Assembly (NCBI RefSeq): GCF_902686445.1 | Contig: NC_062222.1 | Span: forward strand, 131,137,035 to 131,201,034 | Source: Sciurus carolinensis | Taxonomy: Eukaryota > Chordata > Mammalia > Rodentia > Sciuridae | Direction: 5' to 3' | DNA length: 64,000 nucleotides | Shown: positions 10,585-22,223 of the stretch, in pieces | Numbering within the stretch: position 1 is the first letter of the stretch | Layout: each line of letters starts with the position of its first letter | The notes under the pieces: model-generated | Databases searched by the model: none | What the model was told of the DNA's origin: nothing | The model's input: the letters and a program-made list of their open reading frames with translations, nothing else | Program-made: the position numbers and the translations under genes

Positions 10585-11794
10585 CTTGGTCCTCACAGCA
10601 CATCTCACCAATGTGCACAACCTGTGAGAATCTGTCTGGTGGTGCACACCCTCCAGGACTCAGGCATTTCCATGCATTGGGAAAGAAAGCTGAAGCTCTT
10701 GCTCCATAGGTGCCTCAGAGATGCACTATGGGAGGCAAACCAAACGTAGGTCAAGAGAAACAACTAAGTGATGTTCCTCAATTCTGCTTGTCATCCCCTG
10801 AGCGTCTACCTGCACCCCTGCAGCATATTAAAGATGATAAGACTTTGAGTAACTTGTCCAAGATGCAGAATGGGCCCAAGCAGATGCTCCAACAGCCTCC
10901 CATTTCCTCATCAGTCATTCTGATTGAGTTGGGCTGCCCTTCGGGCCATGCTTGCAGCCCCATGGGAGAGATGAGATGGCTGCTATAAAAGTTTCCTTGT
11001 GCCTGGGCCTTGGGTGTTACTCCCGCCATAGCCTGTAGTAAGAATGTAATTTCTCCTCCCAAAGGTCAGGGGAGTTGAAGGAGGTGAGGTATGCCTTAAG
11101 ACACACAGCATGGAACAAGTTCAGGACCAGGTAAATTCACACTGATGCTTAGATTCCAGTAGATGCAAATATCCCTCTTCATGTTCTACTTGGAGAAAGG
11201 AGAAAATAGAGTGGGAATAGAAATAAAAAGTGGAAGAAGAGGAGAGGAGATGGGGGAAATAACAAGAGAAATGGAAAGAGAAGAATTGACTGCATTGGCT
11301 AAGAAGATCCTGACCAGCTAAAGTCTCTGGAGGCCCCTCCTTATTCATTCTGCCCTTCTCTCTTCCCTGGAGTGAATTTAAAACTAGGTCCCTGGGGAGT
11401 TCAATGGGCCATCTTACTAGATAGTTGCACTAGACAGCTTGATAAAGCCTGGCTGAGATGATGGTTTAGCAGAAATTGGGACCATGCAAGATTATAGTTT
11501 GACCACATACAGTTTTCAAAAAGGACTGGACAACAGCTAGAGTTACTTGAAAACAGGCTTTGCAGAATCACTGGGTGGGCATTTTGCACACAGCAGAGTG
11601 AAGTGTTACATTAGTCAGAGTCTCAGCTTCAAAATGCAGAACCTGACTTGGGAATTAAAGTAGAAAATGAATTTATTACATACTCATTGAGAAGACTGAG
11701 GAATTGTCAAGAGGCTGGATAAACAGTTTGAAAATGGATGGGAGCAAAATACAGCAGACATCATCACTGCCTGAGAAGTTTGGTGCTCATTGTG
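10580..11794. other. Unclassified sequence
   Basis: Several overlapping frames of 60-94 codons on both strands, none with a recognisable domain. A purine-rich segment at 11190-11285 is notable only for composition. Confidence 0.4.
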
Positions 11795-11936
11795 CGCCTT
11801 GGTGAGGACCTGCTGTCCCCACTACTAGGGAGAGTGAGGCAGGAGGATCACTTGAGCCCAGAAGCTGGAGGCCAATCTGTGCAATGTAGGAAGATCCTGC
11901 CCCCCCCCAAAAAAAACCAACCAAACAAACAAAAAG
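11795..11936 (+). mobile_element. 7SL-derived (B1/Alu-like) monomer, old
   Basis: Contains 'gaggcaggaggatcacttga' followed by 'gcccagaagctggaggccaa', then 'gatcctgcccccccccaaaa' and an A-rich tail with CAAA units. This is the 7SL-derived core of B1/Alu elements without the attached ID part seen elsewhere in the window. Confidence 0.7.
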
Positions 11937-12256
11937 TCTGATGAGTAAGTTCCTGCACCCCTAGGAGCCATGTGGACTTATCCAGTGAGATTCAGAGGTC
12001 AGTGAAGGTAGAATATCTTGTGCTGACAGTTTCCAGCAACATCTCCATTGACTCAAGGTTGAATTAAAACTGGCAGCTATCACTGGTATAGGTTTGTAAC
12101 CAGAGTTACAAAACTCTAGAGGTGGAGTTTGAAGTCCTGATTTCCAAAAGCATCTCAGTCACTAACAATCTGCATTTACCTGGTGGAGCTAGTAACTTCC
12201 ACCCTGTTGCTGAACAGGGCTGCATCAAAAGCAAGCAGGAAAGGGTATATAAATGG

Positions 12257-12471
12257 CAGTAGGACTCAGTGTCACATGCCTGTAATCCCAGCAGCTCTGG
12301 AGGCTGAGGCAGGGGGATTGTGTGTTCAAAACCAGCCTCAGCAATGGTGAGGGGCTAAGCAACTCAGTAAAACCCTGTCTCTAAATAAAATACAAAATAG
12401 AGCTGGGAATGTTGCTCAGTGATCGAGTGCCCCTGAGTTCTATATCTGATACCTGCCCCCCAAAAAAAACT
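12257..12471 (+). mobile_element. Sciurid dimeric B1-ID SINE
   Basis: The left half is 7SL-derived: 'acatgcctgtaatcccagca', 'ggaggctgaggcaggggg', 'accagcctcagcaatg', 'aaaccctgtctctaaataaa'. The right half is a tRNA-derived ID unit: 'gctgggaatgttgctcagtg' and 'gagtgcccctgagttc'. It ends in an A-tail. This fusion SINE is the main reason for assigning the window to Sciuridae. Confidence 0.88.
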
Positions 12472-12619
12472 TCCAAAATGCTAAGAACGCTCTTTGTGAC
12501 CATCAATGTTCAATTATTACTGGAAGAGGATGCTGCACATGTAAGAGGCGAGCTCCAGAGACACATCACAAAGGTCAAACACTGGCTGCACCTCTTATCA
12601 TCTTGGTGGCATTGAAAAG

Positions 12620-12765
12620 CCTGGATGACCCTCTGAGTCTCAGGTTCCTCCTTATTCCTGGGGAATAAGGTTATCAATCTCAAAGAATTACTGCAAGGAC
12701 CAGAGGAGAGATCATATGCACTGCTGAGTGCCTGAAACTCAAAAAATGGTGGCTAGAAATAATCA
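12620..12765 (-). repeat. MIR SINE fragment, antisense
   Basis: Antisense MIR text: 'ctctgagtctcaggttcctc', 'attactgcaaggaccagagg' and 'actgctgagtgcctgaaact'. Strongly diverged. Confidence 0.6.
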
Positions 12766-13874
12766 TAACAAGCAATAATAATAGTCATTATTAAAGTAGT
12801 AATCACAGATTTCACACCTCTTACTCTGACTTCGCAAACCATACTAACTTTCTAATCACCCACAACAATTTATCACGGATGATTCATCCTCTTGGATTAT
12901 GCTTTGGAACTGAGAATCAACATTTTATTTACATTTCATAGCTGCTGTTGTAACTCACATGTTCTCTCCAGAGGTCTACTTGATGTAACTCACTGTAATA
13001 CCAGCCAAGAAAGCTGAAAAATCCTTCCAGAATCCCTGCCTTTCTAAATGCCAGTCCAGCAAGGAAGGGGTTACCGGGAATTCTGAGCACTTGCTTAAGC
13101 ACAAGGCAACCGACCTTGTCAGGAGGCCTCGGGCTTTTGCAGCCCTTCTGTTTGTCTCTGCACGCAGCCCTTAGTGGAAAAGTACTGCCCAGACTCTGAA
13201 TTATTAATCTCATCATGACATTCAATACCCACTAGATGAAAAGAACAAGTGAGACCCACAATAAGGATCTAAGGGAAAACCAGGAGTCAGCAAGCAGTAC
13301 ATTTTGACCATAATCAGAGTTTTCCTGCTCCCCTCTGGGATGGGGGGCAACCTCCCTCATCCTGAGTTCCCTCACCCATGCAGGCATCAGGTGAAACCAC
13401 CGCTGCTTCCTTTTGGGGGCTGGGAAGAAAAGACATCAAATGACCCCAATCATCAGTCCGTGATGTCACACCAACTTTAAATTGGCGTGTGCTTTGAGTT
13501 CCTGAGAACTGGAGCACAAGAAGGAGGTCAAGGTCTTTACATTTTCAAGGACCAGGCACTGAATCTGGCAAAATCCAACTATGCTGGAGGATAGAAAATT
13601 ATTGACACATGGAAAATTCCAGTAGTAAAAGGTCCACGGGAAATACATTTGTCATATTCCACATTATTTGGCAAGGCTTTGAACCAAGTTCTTAGTAAGG
13701 CTAACCTCTGAAAGAATGGATTTATTTTTATGTCAGAAACAGAAAATGACAGGACAGAAAGATCATGGCTCAAGAGATTCAAGTTCTGTAGCTTGGAGCT
13801 TTTTATTCCAAAGCACTTGCTCAATGCTGGTATGCTAAGGATGGACAGGCATGGCCACCAGGGAAAACCCACTG
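12766..13874. other. Unclassified sequence
   Basis: Frames of 98 and 99 codons on the minus strand carry no recognised motif. No repeat family recognised. Confidence 0.4.
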
Positions 13875-14075
13875 CCACTTATGCAGTGCCTGGTATCTGC
13901 CAGGTACTTGCCAAGTGGTTTATTCTTCATATCTAATTTACCTGCACAATAAGCAAAGGATATGTAGTTTATGCCCCTTTTACTTTTGAGGAAATTGATA
14001 TTTAATAAGATATGTATTGACCAAGGTCACTGGAGTTGAAACTCAATCCCAGATTCATCTGGATTTAAAACCCGT
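13875..14075 (+). repeat. MIR SINE, sense
   Basis: Order fits MIR: 'gcctggtatctgccaggtac', 'ttttgaggaaattgatattt', 'gaccaaggtcactggagttg', 'aaactcaatcccagattcat'. Confidence 0.65.
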
Positions 14076-14654
14076 AAGAAACATATAATTTAGCAGAAGG
14101 ACCCACAGAGATAACAGCTAATGCCAAAGCTGCAGACATTAGCAAGCAGAATTAAATCCATAATACAGTGTCTGTTGTAGGATAACAAATGGCCTGATTT
14201 TGTTCAGGACTCAGGGGTGTCTCAGGATACAAAAATCCTAATGCCAAAACCATAGCAGACTGGGACAAACGGGGACAGGTAGCCACCACAGAAGCAAGGG
14301 GGCATCAATTACTGAAGGACAGTTTGTGTGATGGAGAAGAGTTTGACCTTCACCCTCTGAGGAACAAGACAAATGATTTGGACAGAGGACTAGTCTGGGA
14401 AGGAGAGAATCGTGGAAGAAGCTGGCTGTTGTCTCAATAGTGAATCAGAGACTGAAAATGCCGGCCAGGAGGCTCAGAAAATGGGAGACCGGGAGAGCAG
14501 ACACACAGGGAGGGAAAGCAAAATGAATTTTATGTTTCCTTTTAACTCTGAGACGTGCTTTTAAGATTGAAATCTAATCAGTGAGAAGTCTATATTACAT
14601 ATTGACCAAATCGACTAGATTACTTCCAGGTGATTCAGTATCTACCTATTACAG
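14076..14654. other. Unclassified sequence
   Basis: No frame of 60 codons or more, no RNA gene and no clear repeat seen. Confidence 0.45.
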
Positions 14655-15300
14655 GTTGGATTGTCCCTGCCCCCTCCCCAACAATGCTGGGTATGTTGAC
14701 GCCCTACCCCTACTACCTCAAAATATGACCTTACTTGCAAAATAGTTTTGTTGCAGATGCAGTTAGCTAAGATGAGGTCGGCAAGTGCAGTGGTGAGTAC
14801 CTGCAATGCCAGACTCAGGAGGCTGAGGCAGGATGCTCATGAATTCAAGGCCAGCAGCCTCAGCAATTTGGCGAGGCTGTAAGCAACTGAGTGAGATCCT
14901 GTCTCAAAGTATAAGAGGGGCTGAGGATGTGGCTCAGTGGTTAAGTGCCCCTGGGTTCAATTCCCAGTACCAAATAAATAAATAAATAAGGTCAAATTGG
15001 CAGAGTGGGCCCCTAATCTGATATGACTAGTGTCCTGCTAAGAAGACAGCCATGTAGAGGTGGAGACTTGGGGAGAGCTCTGTGTGACCACCAAGGGTGG
15101 AGCCTGGCCAAAGAAAGCCAAAGATCACCTGCAACCCAGAGGGTGGAGGAGGCAAGGAGGGGTCCTCCCAGGCTTCAGAGGGAGCACACCTTGACAGAGG
15201 ACTTACATTCTCAAGAACTATGAGCTTATAAATTTCTGTTGAGACATCCATTTTATAGCACGTTTGTTATAGCAGCCTCAAGGGAGCTAATACACTAGTC
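14655..15300 (+). mobile_element. MLT1-type MaLR LTR, sense, split by a SINE
   Basis: Left arm: 'ctacctcaaaatatgacctt' and 'gatgcagttagctaagatga'. Right arm: 'agagtgggcccctaatctga', 'tgactagtgtcctgctaaga', 'aatttctgttgagacatcca', 'gggagctaatacacta'. Both arms are recognisable MLT1 text in the right order, separated by the insert at 14780-14989. Old, non-coding solo LTR. Confidence 0.82.
14780..14989 (+). mobile_element. Sciurid dimeric B1-ID SINE inserted in MLT1
   Basis: The 7SL part ('ggaggctgaggcaggatgct', 'gagatcctgtctcaaagtat') is joined to an ID unit ('ggctgaggatgtggctcagt', B-box 'gggttcaattccc') with an (AAAT)n tail. A short AGGTC duplication flanks it. It is younger than the LTR it interrupts. 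Confidence 0.88.
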
Positions 15301-15384
15301 AATCAATATCCAAACTTGTTTTTTCCAAAATGAGAGACCAGATAGAGACTATACATGATATAAATACTCTGCTGAGAGATTCTG

Positions 15385-15550
15385 GCAGGCAGGCACTAAG
15401 CTGGGCATTTTCCAGTGAACCATCTCAACAGACGCCTATCAATCCAGGTGACAGATGAGAAGCTGGGATGCAGAGGTTGCAGCTTGCCCACAGGATCCCA
15501 GCTAGAAAGTGGCAGAGTCTGGCTTACACTCATGTCTCTCTGCCTTCAAA
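15385..15550 (+). repeat. MIR SINE, sense
   Basis: 'gaccactaagctgggcatt'-like start, then 'aggtgacagatgagaagctg', 'cagcttgcccacaggatccc' and 'agctagaaagtggcagagtc' follow the MIR consensus closely. A 172-codon plus-strand frame begins inside it, which argues that the frame is accidental. Confidence 0.78.
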
Positions 15551-16958
15551 GACAGATTCTTAGTTTCTCCTCCTTTGAATTTCCTAAAAGGAATGGCAAG
15601 AAAGCCAAGGCAGAAAGCCAGATCAAACCGGAAAAGCTGGCAGAACTCTAAGCTAAGTACAAACATGGGAAAACACAGCCTCGAGGTGCCCAGGGAGGGA
15701 GGGGTGGAAGAGGCCATGTGGAAGAAGGGCCTCTTGCTCTGCAGCTCTGAGTCACCAAAATGTGATTCTCATTCTTATCAGCACGACTTGCTTCCCATCG
15801 TCCCCAGGGGCTCTGCAAGCCAAGGGGAGGCAGACACAAAGCGTGCTCAGAGAGACTTGGGAGGGAGCAAGTCTTTTCAGAAGCCCTTGGGGCCTTACAG
15901 GGAAGACACTGCTAAAGTTAATTACTTTCTGGATGAACATCTGATTACAAATATCATTTGCAAGCCCCACCTGCCGCGGATGTCTCCTGTTTTTCAAGTG
16001 GATGTTCAAAGAATGTTAAAATCCTAATATATATCTTCATCTTCCATAGAAAACAGAACAGTGATTATTTTGGGCCTCGGGAAGTTGGGATCCAGTCACA
16101 GAATTCATCATCACCCTTATGCAGTCTAGGAGAACAGGGAACAGATCGGATGAGAATTCTTTAAGGAACACATGCCGCCTGCAAAATCAGCCTGAGTCAC
16201 TGCGGTAAGGAGAGGCTGCGTTTAAATCAGAAATCATTTTTAAAATGTTGACCAATGACCCCTTACTCTGACAGTGAGGCTGCCGTGTTTGGAAAGGAGT
16301 CAATACGCTTTTGTCTGTGTGCAGAAGATGCACTTAGAGCACAATTCACCACCCAGAGGAAAGACACAGGGTCGGCAGCCCGGAACAAGTTCCCCCTCTC
16401 CTGTGTGGCTCGGTGGGTGCCCTTCCTCTCCTGGTCTCAGTTCCTCATCTAGCAGCGGAAGTTCTTTGTTCTGATGGGATTCTGTCACCCTGTCTCTCCC
16501 TCCCTCATCTCTTGTCCTCTCTTCTCAACATTATACTTCCCATCACCAGCGTGAAATTTGAGGGGTTGGTAGGCGGGTTTGGATAAGCACATAGGAATGG
16601 TCCACACGGTGCTGTGCAGAAACCTCTGTGGGGGTTGGGGGGAGACGGGAGGGGCTGAAACTTGGATACAGCAAAGTTCATTGATCCCTGCACTTCACAG
16701 AGCACACACTGCAAGCCTCAATGAAGTGCTAGACACTGGGAGTCAGAGGATAGAATTTCATTCCTGGCCACTCAGAACCCACAGTCCTGGTAAGGAGAGA
16801 GAAATAGTCCACTGTAAGTGAATGTTACACACAAGGAAACACTCACAGAGAGAAGGAAGCAGGTGCCAGAGGCTTTGTCCAGTCAGGGAAAGCTCTTGTA
16901 ACAGGGGTTCACTCGATGCTTTGACTATACCCCTTGTCACTTTGAAACTTACATGGTT
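15551..16958. other. Unclassified sequence with chance frames
   Basis: The plus-strand frame ending at 16027 and overlapping minus frames show no domain. 15950-16260 looks repeat-free and includes TGAGTCACTGC, an AP-1-like heptamer. Otherwise nothing identified. Confidence 0.4.
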
Positions 16959-16973
16959 TTTATTTTTCCCAAC

Positions 16974-17076
16974 CTTTTCCCTGACATTCTTTTCCCTAAC
17001 CTTCTCCTCCCCGATCTCCTTTTCCCTGATCTTCCCCTTCCTGATCTCGCCTCTCTAATCTTATTCTCTCTGAATC
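16974..17076 (+). repeat. 15-bp pyrimidine minisatellite, about 7 units
   Basis: Tandem 15-mers can be phased exactly: CTTTTCCCTGACATT, CTTTTCCCTAACCTT, CTCCTCCCCGATCTC, CTTTTCCCTGATCTT, CCCCTTCCTGATCTC and GCCTCTCTAATCTTA, then a partial unit. A further degenerate unit may precede at 16959. Because 15 is a multiple of three, one frame reads as a pentapeptide repeat (LFPDx/LFPNL), but nothing indicates that it is translated. Confidence 0.88.
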
Positions 17077-17696
17077 ACCTCTATGAAAGCCCCCTGTTCC
17101 CCATGATGGGCAGAATCAGAGCCTCTGGGACAGGAGTCCCCTGTGTTTCTCCTTTGCTCTTAAAGCAAGAAACCTTCTTTTTCCCTTTTTCTCAAAACCG
17201 GGTCCTTGGTATTGGATTGGCATCGGGGGCAAGGACCGAGCTTTCAGCAACACTCTCAGGTCCCAGAGAAGGCAGATGGGGGGAAACGGTGGGAAAGAGA
17301 ATATTCTAGAAAGAAGCAGCCCAGTACACAGCCAGAAGTTGAAGCGATTGCTTCCTGCAGTTCAAAGCCCTAGGGCCTGTGGCCTAAGCAGTGGACAAAG
17401 GGCCTCCTTAGGGCAGATGGTGGGCTCATGGGTCGTGGTCTGTGTGCTGAACTGAGAGAGACCATTGCCTCCTCTCTGGGCTCACATATCTGGCAGTGAG
17501 TCCACAGCAGTCACACCTCGTGCATGAAGTGCATGCTTGAAAGACTGATGGGAATCATTCTGTGAAGCTCCAGAAAGCTGGAACCAAAGTGCAGAAATGA
17601 CTGAAAAGCATGAACTTTTAATAGTCTGTGCTATTAAACTGGAAGAAGATTCACGGACAACAGTTAAGTGCCCATTAATGACTGGTGTGACATAGA
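17077..17696. other. Unclassified sequence
   Basis: Moderately GC-rich with no recognised repeat. The frame crossing the minisatellite runs on to 17309 without a motif. Confidence 0.4.
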
Positions 17697-17709
17697 TTTT
17701 TTTTTTTTT
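17697..17709. repeat. T13 homopolymer
   Basis: Thirteen T without an adjoining recognisable retroposon. Confidence 0.85.
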
Positions 17710-18275
17710 GGACAAACTAAACTTTAAAGTCACCTTAGACCAGTGAGGCCTGATGCCTCAGTGAGGCCCTCTTCTCATGGTGGAAATCAATTAAGCCATC
17801 TACTAAAAAACATGTGAGACCAGCCTGGTGTGCTACGCAGAGTTTTCTACCAACAATCATGTTGTTTATAAATTACTCCAGTTACTCCACCATGAACCCC
17901 CTCTTTTTCAAACATTCTATTCCAGAACTCAAATTTATCAAGTAATAATTGTTCCTATTTGAGTTGTAAAAACCAAACATCAGCGCTATGATTTAACTAG
18001 ATATTTTCAAATATAGAAAATAGCTTGAAGTCTACCATCTGGGGACTCAAGATTGGAAATGTCTAGAGAAAATCATCTCCAAGGTCCCTTCTGACATTGT
18101 TACTCCAGGGAATAAGAGTGACAAAAAAGGGAAAAGTTGGTTGGAGTCTGGCAACATTTTGAAGGCCTGCTCTAAGGAGAGAAAGCAAAAGTGAACATAT
18201 TCCTCAGTGCAGAGGGAGCAACGCCGAGAGGCAGACATCCAGGCCAGCCCAGAGCAGGTAACATGGGATGCAGGA
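17710..18275. other. Unclassified sequence
   Basis: No recognised repeat; one 63-codon minus frame without motif. Confidence 0.4.
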
Positions 18276-18279
18276 CCTG

Positions 18280-18440
18280 CAGGTCTGGCTTAGAATCAGG
18301 GCTGACTAGTCATAGACTTTGAGTAGGACAAGGAGCTTGTCACTCTGAGACTCCTGTCTTCTGAAGATATGGCCAGTGGTCCTCGAAAGTATTGCTGCAA
18401 AGGTTGCATGAAATAATGTATTTTAAAGCAACCAGACTCA
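18280..18440 (-). repeat. MIR-like fragment, antisense
   Basis: Layout of antisense MIR: 'aggagcttgtcactctgaga' followed by 'tgcaaaggttgcatgaaata'. Poorly preserved. Confidence 0.45.
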
Positions 18441-19380
18441 ACTGTCACACAGTAGGCTTGCAAAGCTGGATAGAAATCAGAGCAATGACAATACTGCTTG
18501 CATCAAGAGGTTCAGATATCACGGAGCAGTTTAATTTGTTTACTGTGCAGAAAGATAGGAGTCTTTATTGCTCTAATGACAGTTAGATGACTTTAGAAGC
18601 TGCCTAGGGATAGCATGCTGCTGTCATTGTAGATAATAAAAGCAGGATTGAGAGGAGAATTAATGAGAAAACCAGACGAATCCAAAATACTGGGCCATCA
18701 CCCGTCTGGACTGCGTCAATGCAGGGGAAGGAAGGGATGACGTAAGTGTTTATTTCTAACTCTCTCTCTCTGAGAATACTGAGTGTTTTCAGTCTGACTT
18801 CTGCTTTTAGCACTCCCAACACACCTGGACTCCAAACAGCATTCTTTTTAAATCTTTGTTATTGCTGCTGGCCTGAGTCCCTAAAGCAACTGCGTGCAAG
18901 ATTATATTCTTGCGATGTGGGAAGGAAGGTAATGGCGACACGCTCCCCAAGAACCAGGAATGAGACAAAGAGATTATCCTCCCAAGAGTTAAGCCAGGAA
19001 ATCAGTACAGTCAGATCAAGATGTGCAAAGACAGGGCAGGGCCCAGTGCAACAGGATGAGGGCCAACTTCAATGAAGATATTAAGGCATCTAGAGAAAAA
19101 TTATTTTGGTCAGAAGGAGGCTGACCAGCAGGGAAACACAAAAAGAGAGCCACAGAGGACACACCTCAGCATGAAACATGTCCTACCCACGGGCAGGCAG
19201 GGTATCCAGCACATTGGCATCTGTAGTGGCTGCTGGTCACCTTGAGGATAAACCCCAAAACAGTTTCCATGATCCATACCCTGTGGGGTTGAAGCCCAGC
19301 ACAAATGTACCCACCTCTCTCCACCTCCCTCAGTCCTGCTGTATCCCTGGGCTTCTTGCTGCTTGTACGAATGGCTGTTC
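18441..19380. other. Unclassified sequence
   Basis: Plus frame of 109 codons (18746-19075) and minus frame of 99 codons have no recognisable domain. A (CT)5 patch lies near 18763. Confidence 0.4.
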
Positions 19381-19384
19381 TCCT

Positions 19385-19500
19385 GGTCTGGGATTCTCCT
19401 TCCCCACATTTTGCATGGCTCCTTGCCTCACTTCATTGCTCAAGCATAACTTGGCCTTCTCTGATTATCACATCTAAAATCCATCAGAGAACCAGAGGCA
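19385..19500 (+). repeat. L2-like fragment, sense
   Basis: Text such as 'gggattctccttccccacat' and 'catggctccttgcctcactt' then 'ggccttctctgattatcaca' follows the 3' part of LINE-2. Short and diverged. Confidence 0.5.
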
Positions 19501-19562
19501 ACCAATGTGTTTGGAACGCATGAAATGGCTGGATATTTTTCTGAGACCTTAAAAAAAAAGCT

Positions 19563-19566
19563 CTGT

Positions 19567-19607
<41 letters not shown>
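19563..19607 (+). repeat. (TG)n microsatellite with one GAG interruption
   Basis: TG array of about 20 units with an early TGAG interruption. Confidence 0.95.
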
Positions 19608-19608
<1 letters not shown>

Positions 19609-19651
19609 AAAAGTCAACAAGTAGCCTGGCAGGAAGAAAGAGCTGGTTTAA

Positions 19652-19764
19652 AAAGTTGAAGGAGGGCAGAGGGGCGGCTCAGTGGCGGAGTGTGTGCTTG
19701 GCATGCACGAAGCCCTGGGTTCCATCCCCAGCACCAAATAAATAAATAAATAAAGTTGAAAGAG
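19652..19764 (+). mobile_element. ID SINE with 13-bp target duplication
   Basis: Insert at 19665-19751 carries an A-box-like 'ggctcagtggcggagtg', 'gtgcttggcatgcacgaagc' and a B-box 'gggttccatcccc', then an AAAT tail. These are the internal RNA polymerase III promoter blocks of the tRNA-Ala-derived ID family. Flanks AAAGTTGAAGGAG and AAAGTTGAAAGAG match at 12 of 13 bases. Confidence 0.92.
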
Positions 19765-20538
19765 AGGTTTGCTCTGCACAACGTAGAGCTGGTGAAATAC
19801 TCAGTCTCCACAGATTGCAGTGTTGCAGCGATATTTACTGAACAAGGGAGAGAGCCATCCAGGAGGGGCTTATGTATGTGAGCAGGGTTCCACAGTCGTG
19901 GATCGTCTTGCTAAACAAGAGGATGCTTTTTAGAATACGTGCCTGCTTTATCTCTTCAATGTATTTAGTGGAAAATTTTTAAGCTTGTTTTTCCCTTAAC
20001 CCTTCATTTTCTGAGATCTAGATTTTACCAACTGAGGTTTGTGAGATCATAGCTCTTAGAGGAAAGAAAGAAATAACTCAGTTTCATTCCCATTTGTCAA
20101 AAGTATCCCAAATGGAAGCTGAAGAGATCAGACCATCCCATGACATCCTAAACTCCCCAATACAACAAATCGCCTTAACTCTGATTTCCTTCCCACCAAG
20201 CAAGTGTCCTCTGATAGTTTAACTTTTCACTCAGGTTTGCTAGGAAACGAAGGAACTGGGAAGTGAGGACTTGAACTCTCTGGCTCCTTGTGTCAAGTGC
20301 ATTTCTCGCTGTTGGTTAGAATATAGCACAAATGACCCATTAACTTGTGCTTTGGTCTGTGTTGGTTGTGTCTTCAGTACTGCAGCAAGATGTTCTCTGG
20401 GGGGCTGACAAGGACAGGTCTCTGGGTCTTTACTCAGGGAAAATTGGAAGGAGAGAGAAGGGTGAAAGGTTTTGGGGTTACCACTTCCTGGGACTTTACT
20501 AACAAGCATCTGGTTCTAATGTGGGAGAAATCTGAAGT

Positions 20539-20540
<2 letters not shown>
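19765..20540. other. Unclassified sequence
   Basis: No recognised repeat. Frames of 89 and 146 codons continue into the GT array and are artefacts. Confidence 0.4.

Positions 20541-20579
<39 letters not shown>
20541..20579 (+). repeat. (GT)19 microsatellite
   Basis: Perfect GT array; it accounts for Val-Cys and Thr-His runs in frames on both strands. Confidence 0.96.
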
Positions 20580-20580
<1 letters not shown>

Positions 20581-21213
20581 CTGTTCTAGATTTATCCTTG
20601 GAGAGGAGAGATGGATGGGTGCGGGTAGCTGGACTTGTGGTAAATCACTTGAGGTCTGGAAAAAAAAAAAAGTCTGTCTATGTTCCGACATGGGAGTCTC
20701 TGAAGGAATGGGGATGTGGAAAAGAGTGGCCCTGAAAGTCAGAGTAATGGGAAGCAAGGTCCAGGCCACCAGTGATCAAACCTAGGACTAGGTAACAAAG
20801 CCACCTCTGTTACAAGACCACAAAAGTGTGCACAAGGAAACAGACAAGCAAACCCATCCCTCAATGAAGCTTGGCTCAAGGCTGAGAGTTTGAAGATGAG
20901 AAAGCAGCCTGAGGATTTAAAGACGTGTGGATCTCATGTACCCTTCTCTGCCCTCCCTCGCTCAGCTTACAGACAAACCAGTATCTGATCAGGCATGGAC
21001 AAGGCCAACACCCAGAGAACATTCTGCCCACTCTGTTCAACCTCCCTAGATAACCCCACCCACTCTGGCCTCTTCTTTGAAATATCGAACTGTGGATCAG
21101 GGCCAAGCTCAGAACTTAAACACAAATTAGTAGCTTCTAGGAGCATCTCCCCAAAGTTACTCCTTTTTCCTATGGGAATGCTTCTGTTGGGGAAAAAGAC
21201 TATGCAATGCAAA

Positions 21214-21215
<2 letters not shown>
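20580..21215. other. Unclassified sequence
   Basis: Contains an A12 run near 20661. No recognised repeat or gene. Confidence 0.4.

Positions 21216-21276
<61 letters not shown>
21216..21276 (+). repeat. Compound (TC)n-(AC)n microsatellite
   Basis: About 18 TC units change directly into about 12 AC units without a spacer. Confidence 0.95.
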
Positions 21277-21309
21277 ACACATGCATACTTAAAACAAACA
21301 CAAAGTGAG

Positions 21310-21590
21310 GTTAATTACACTTACCTCATGGACTTTTTAAGGGAGCAAGCTGAGGCATAGGAAAATTAAGAAAAGGGTCTACCACCACTCAGCAGATCAT
21401 GGATAGAAACCCAAACCTGAGTCAGAGAGTCTAAAGCAGTTTTGACATGATCAAGGCATTTGGCAGTCAGGAGAGGACTTGACTATTACACACAGGCAAA
21501 ATCCATTTACTATTCCGAAAGTGGACACCCACTGTGTGCCAGACATCACACTAGGTCTTGGAGTTGAAGTTCCAGTCCAGAGAGCACAGT
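21310..21590. repeat. MIR fragment followed by an L2-like scrap
   Basis: Sense MIR: 'gagcaagctgaggcatagga', 'accactcagcagatcatgga', 'aacccaaacctgagtcagag'. From about 21510, 'cactgtgtgccagacatcac' resembles antisense L2. Both are short and old. Confidence 0.5.
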
Positions 21591-22222
21591 TTTCCTAAGA
21601 TGAAGGTGAGTAGTTCCATGACAGAGACCTAGAGGTTCTTCCAGCAGTATGGGAAAGGAGAGGAGGGGTGGAAGGCTTCATCTCAGAGAGCAAGCTGCAT
21701 TCAGACATTCAAAGAGGGGGAAACAAAGAGGATAGGGTGTAGAGAGCTGAAACAGACTGTGGACGAGGTCAAGAAGTAGCAAGCTGCTTGCTCTCCTATC
21801 ATCCAAAGAGGTTCAGACGATCTGTTAAGGAGTCATTCATCTGAGGTCTTAGAATTGAAATTCAAGGAGCACAGACTGTAGTATAAAACTCAATGTGACC
21901 CTGTAGGAAAAGGTTTCAAAGGTCCATTCAAGGATTTTAAAGAGAGATGTTTAAGTAAATTCAAGAGATTGCTTCTGAAAAGTTATCAGTGGGGGATAGA
22001 TGGACAGCTATAGCTTGGTGCAACAGACTAGCTTCACCATGCCTCTGTTCTATCCTAGGAGAGAGTTTCGCTTATACCATCTTCGGGATGTTGCTTCTCA
22101 GCAAAAACTTTCTTCGGGCATGTTAGCAAGTTCATGGAATGTTCACCAAAGCACGAGGCAAAGTCTGGGTCACAAAACAGAGTCACTCTTGTCAACTTTC
22201 TTTCACGCTATTTAAAGAATAA
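21591..22222. other. Unclassified sequence
   Basis: No recognised repeat; a 71-codon plus frame has no motif. Confidence 0.4.
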
Positions 22223-22223
22223 G

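Noticed and set aside
10412..10618. Leu-Ser repeat frame
   Set aside because: Translation of the (GA)n microsatellite.
15509..16027. 172-codon plus-strand frame
   Set aside because: It begins inside a MIR, has overlapping open frames on the other strand and no recognisable domain. This length is close to chance expectation for the window.
19665..19751. tRNA-like A-box and B-box
   Set aside because: The arrangement is that of an ID SINE with an AAAT tail and target duplication, not a folded tRNA gene.
20345..20785. 146-codon plus frame with Val-Cys run
   Set aside because: Crosses the (GT)19 microsatellite and has no domain.
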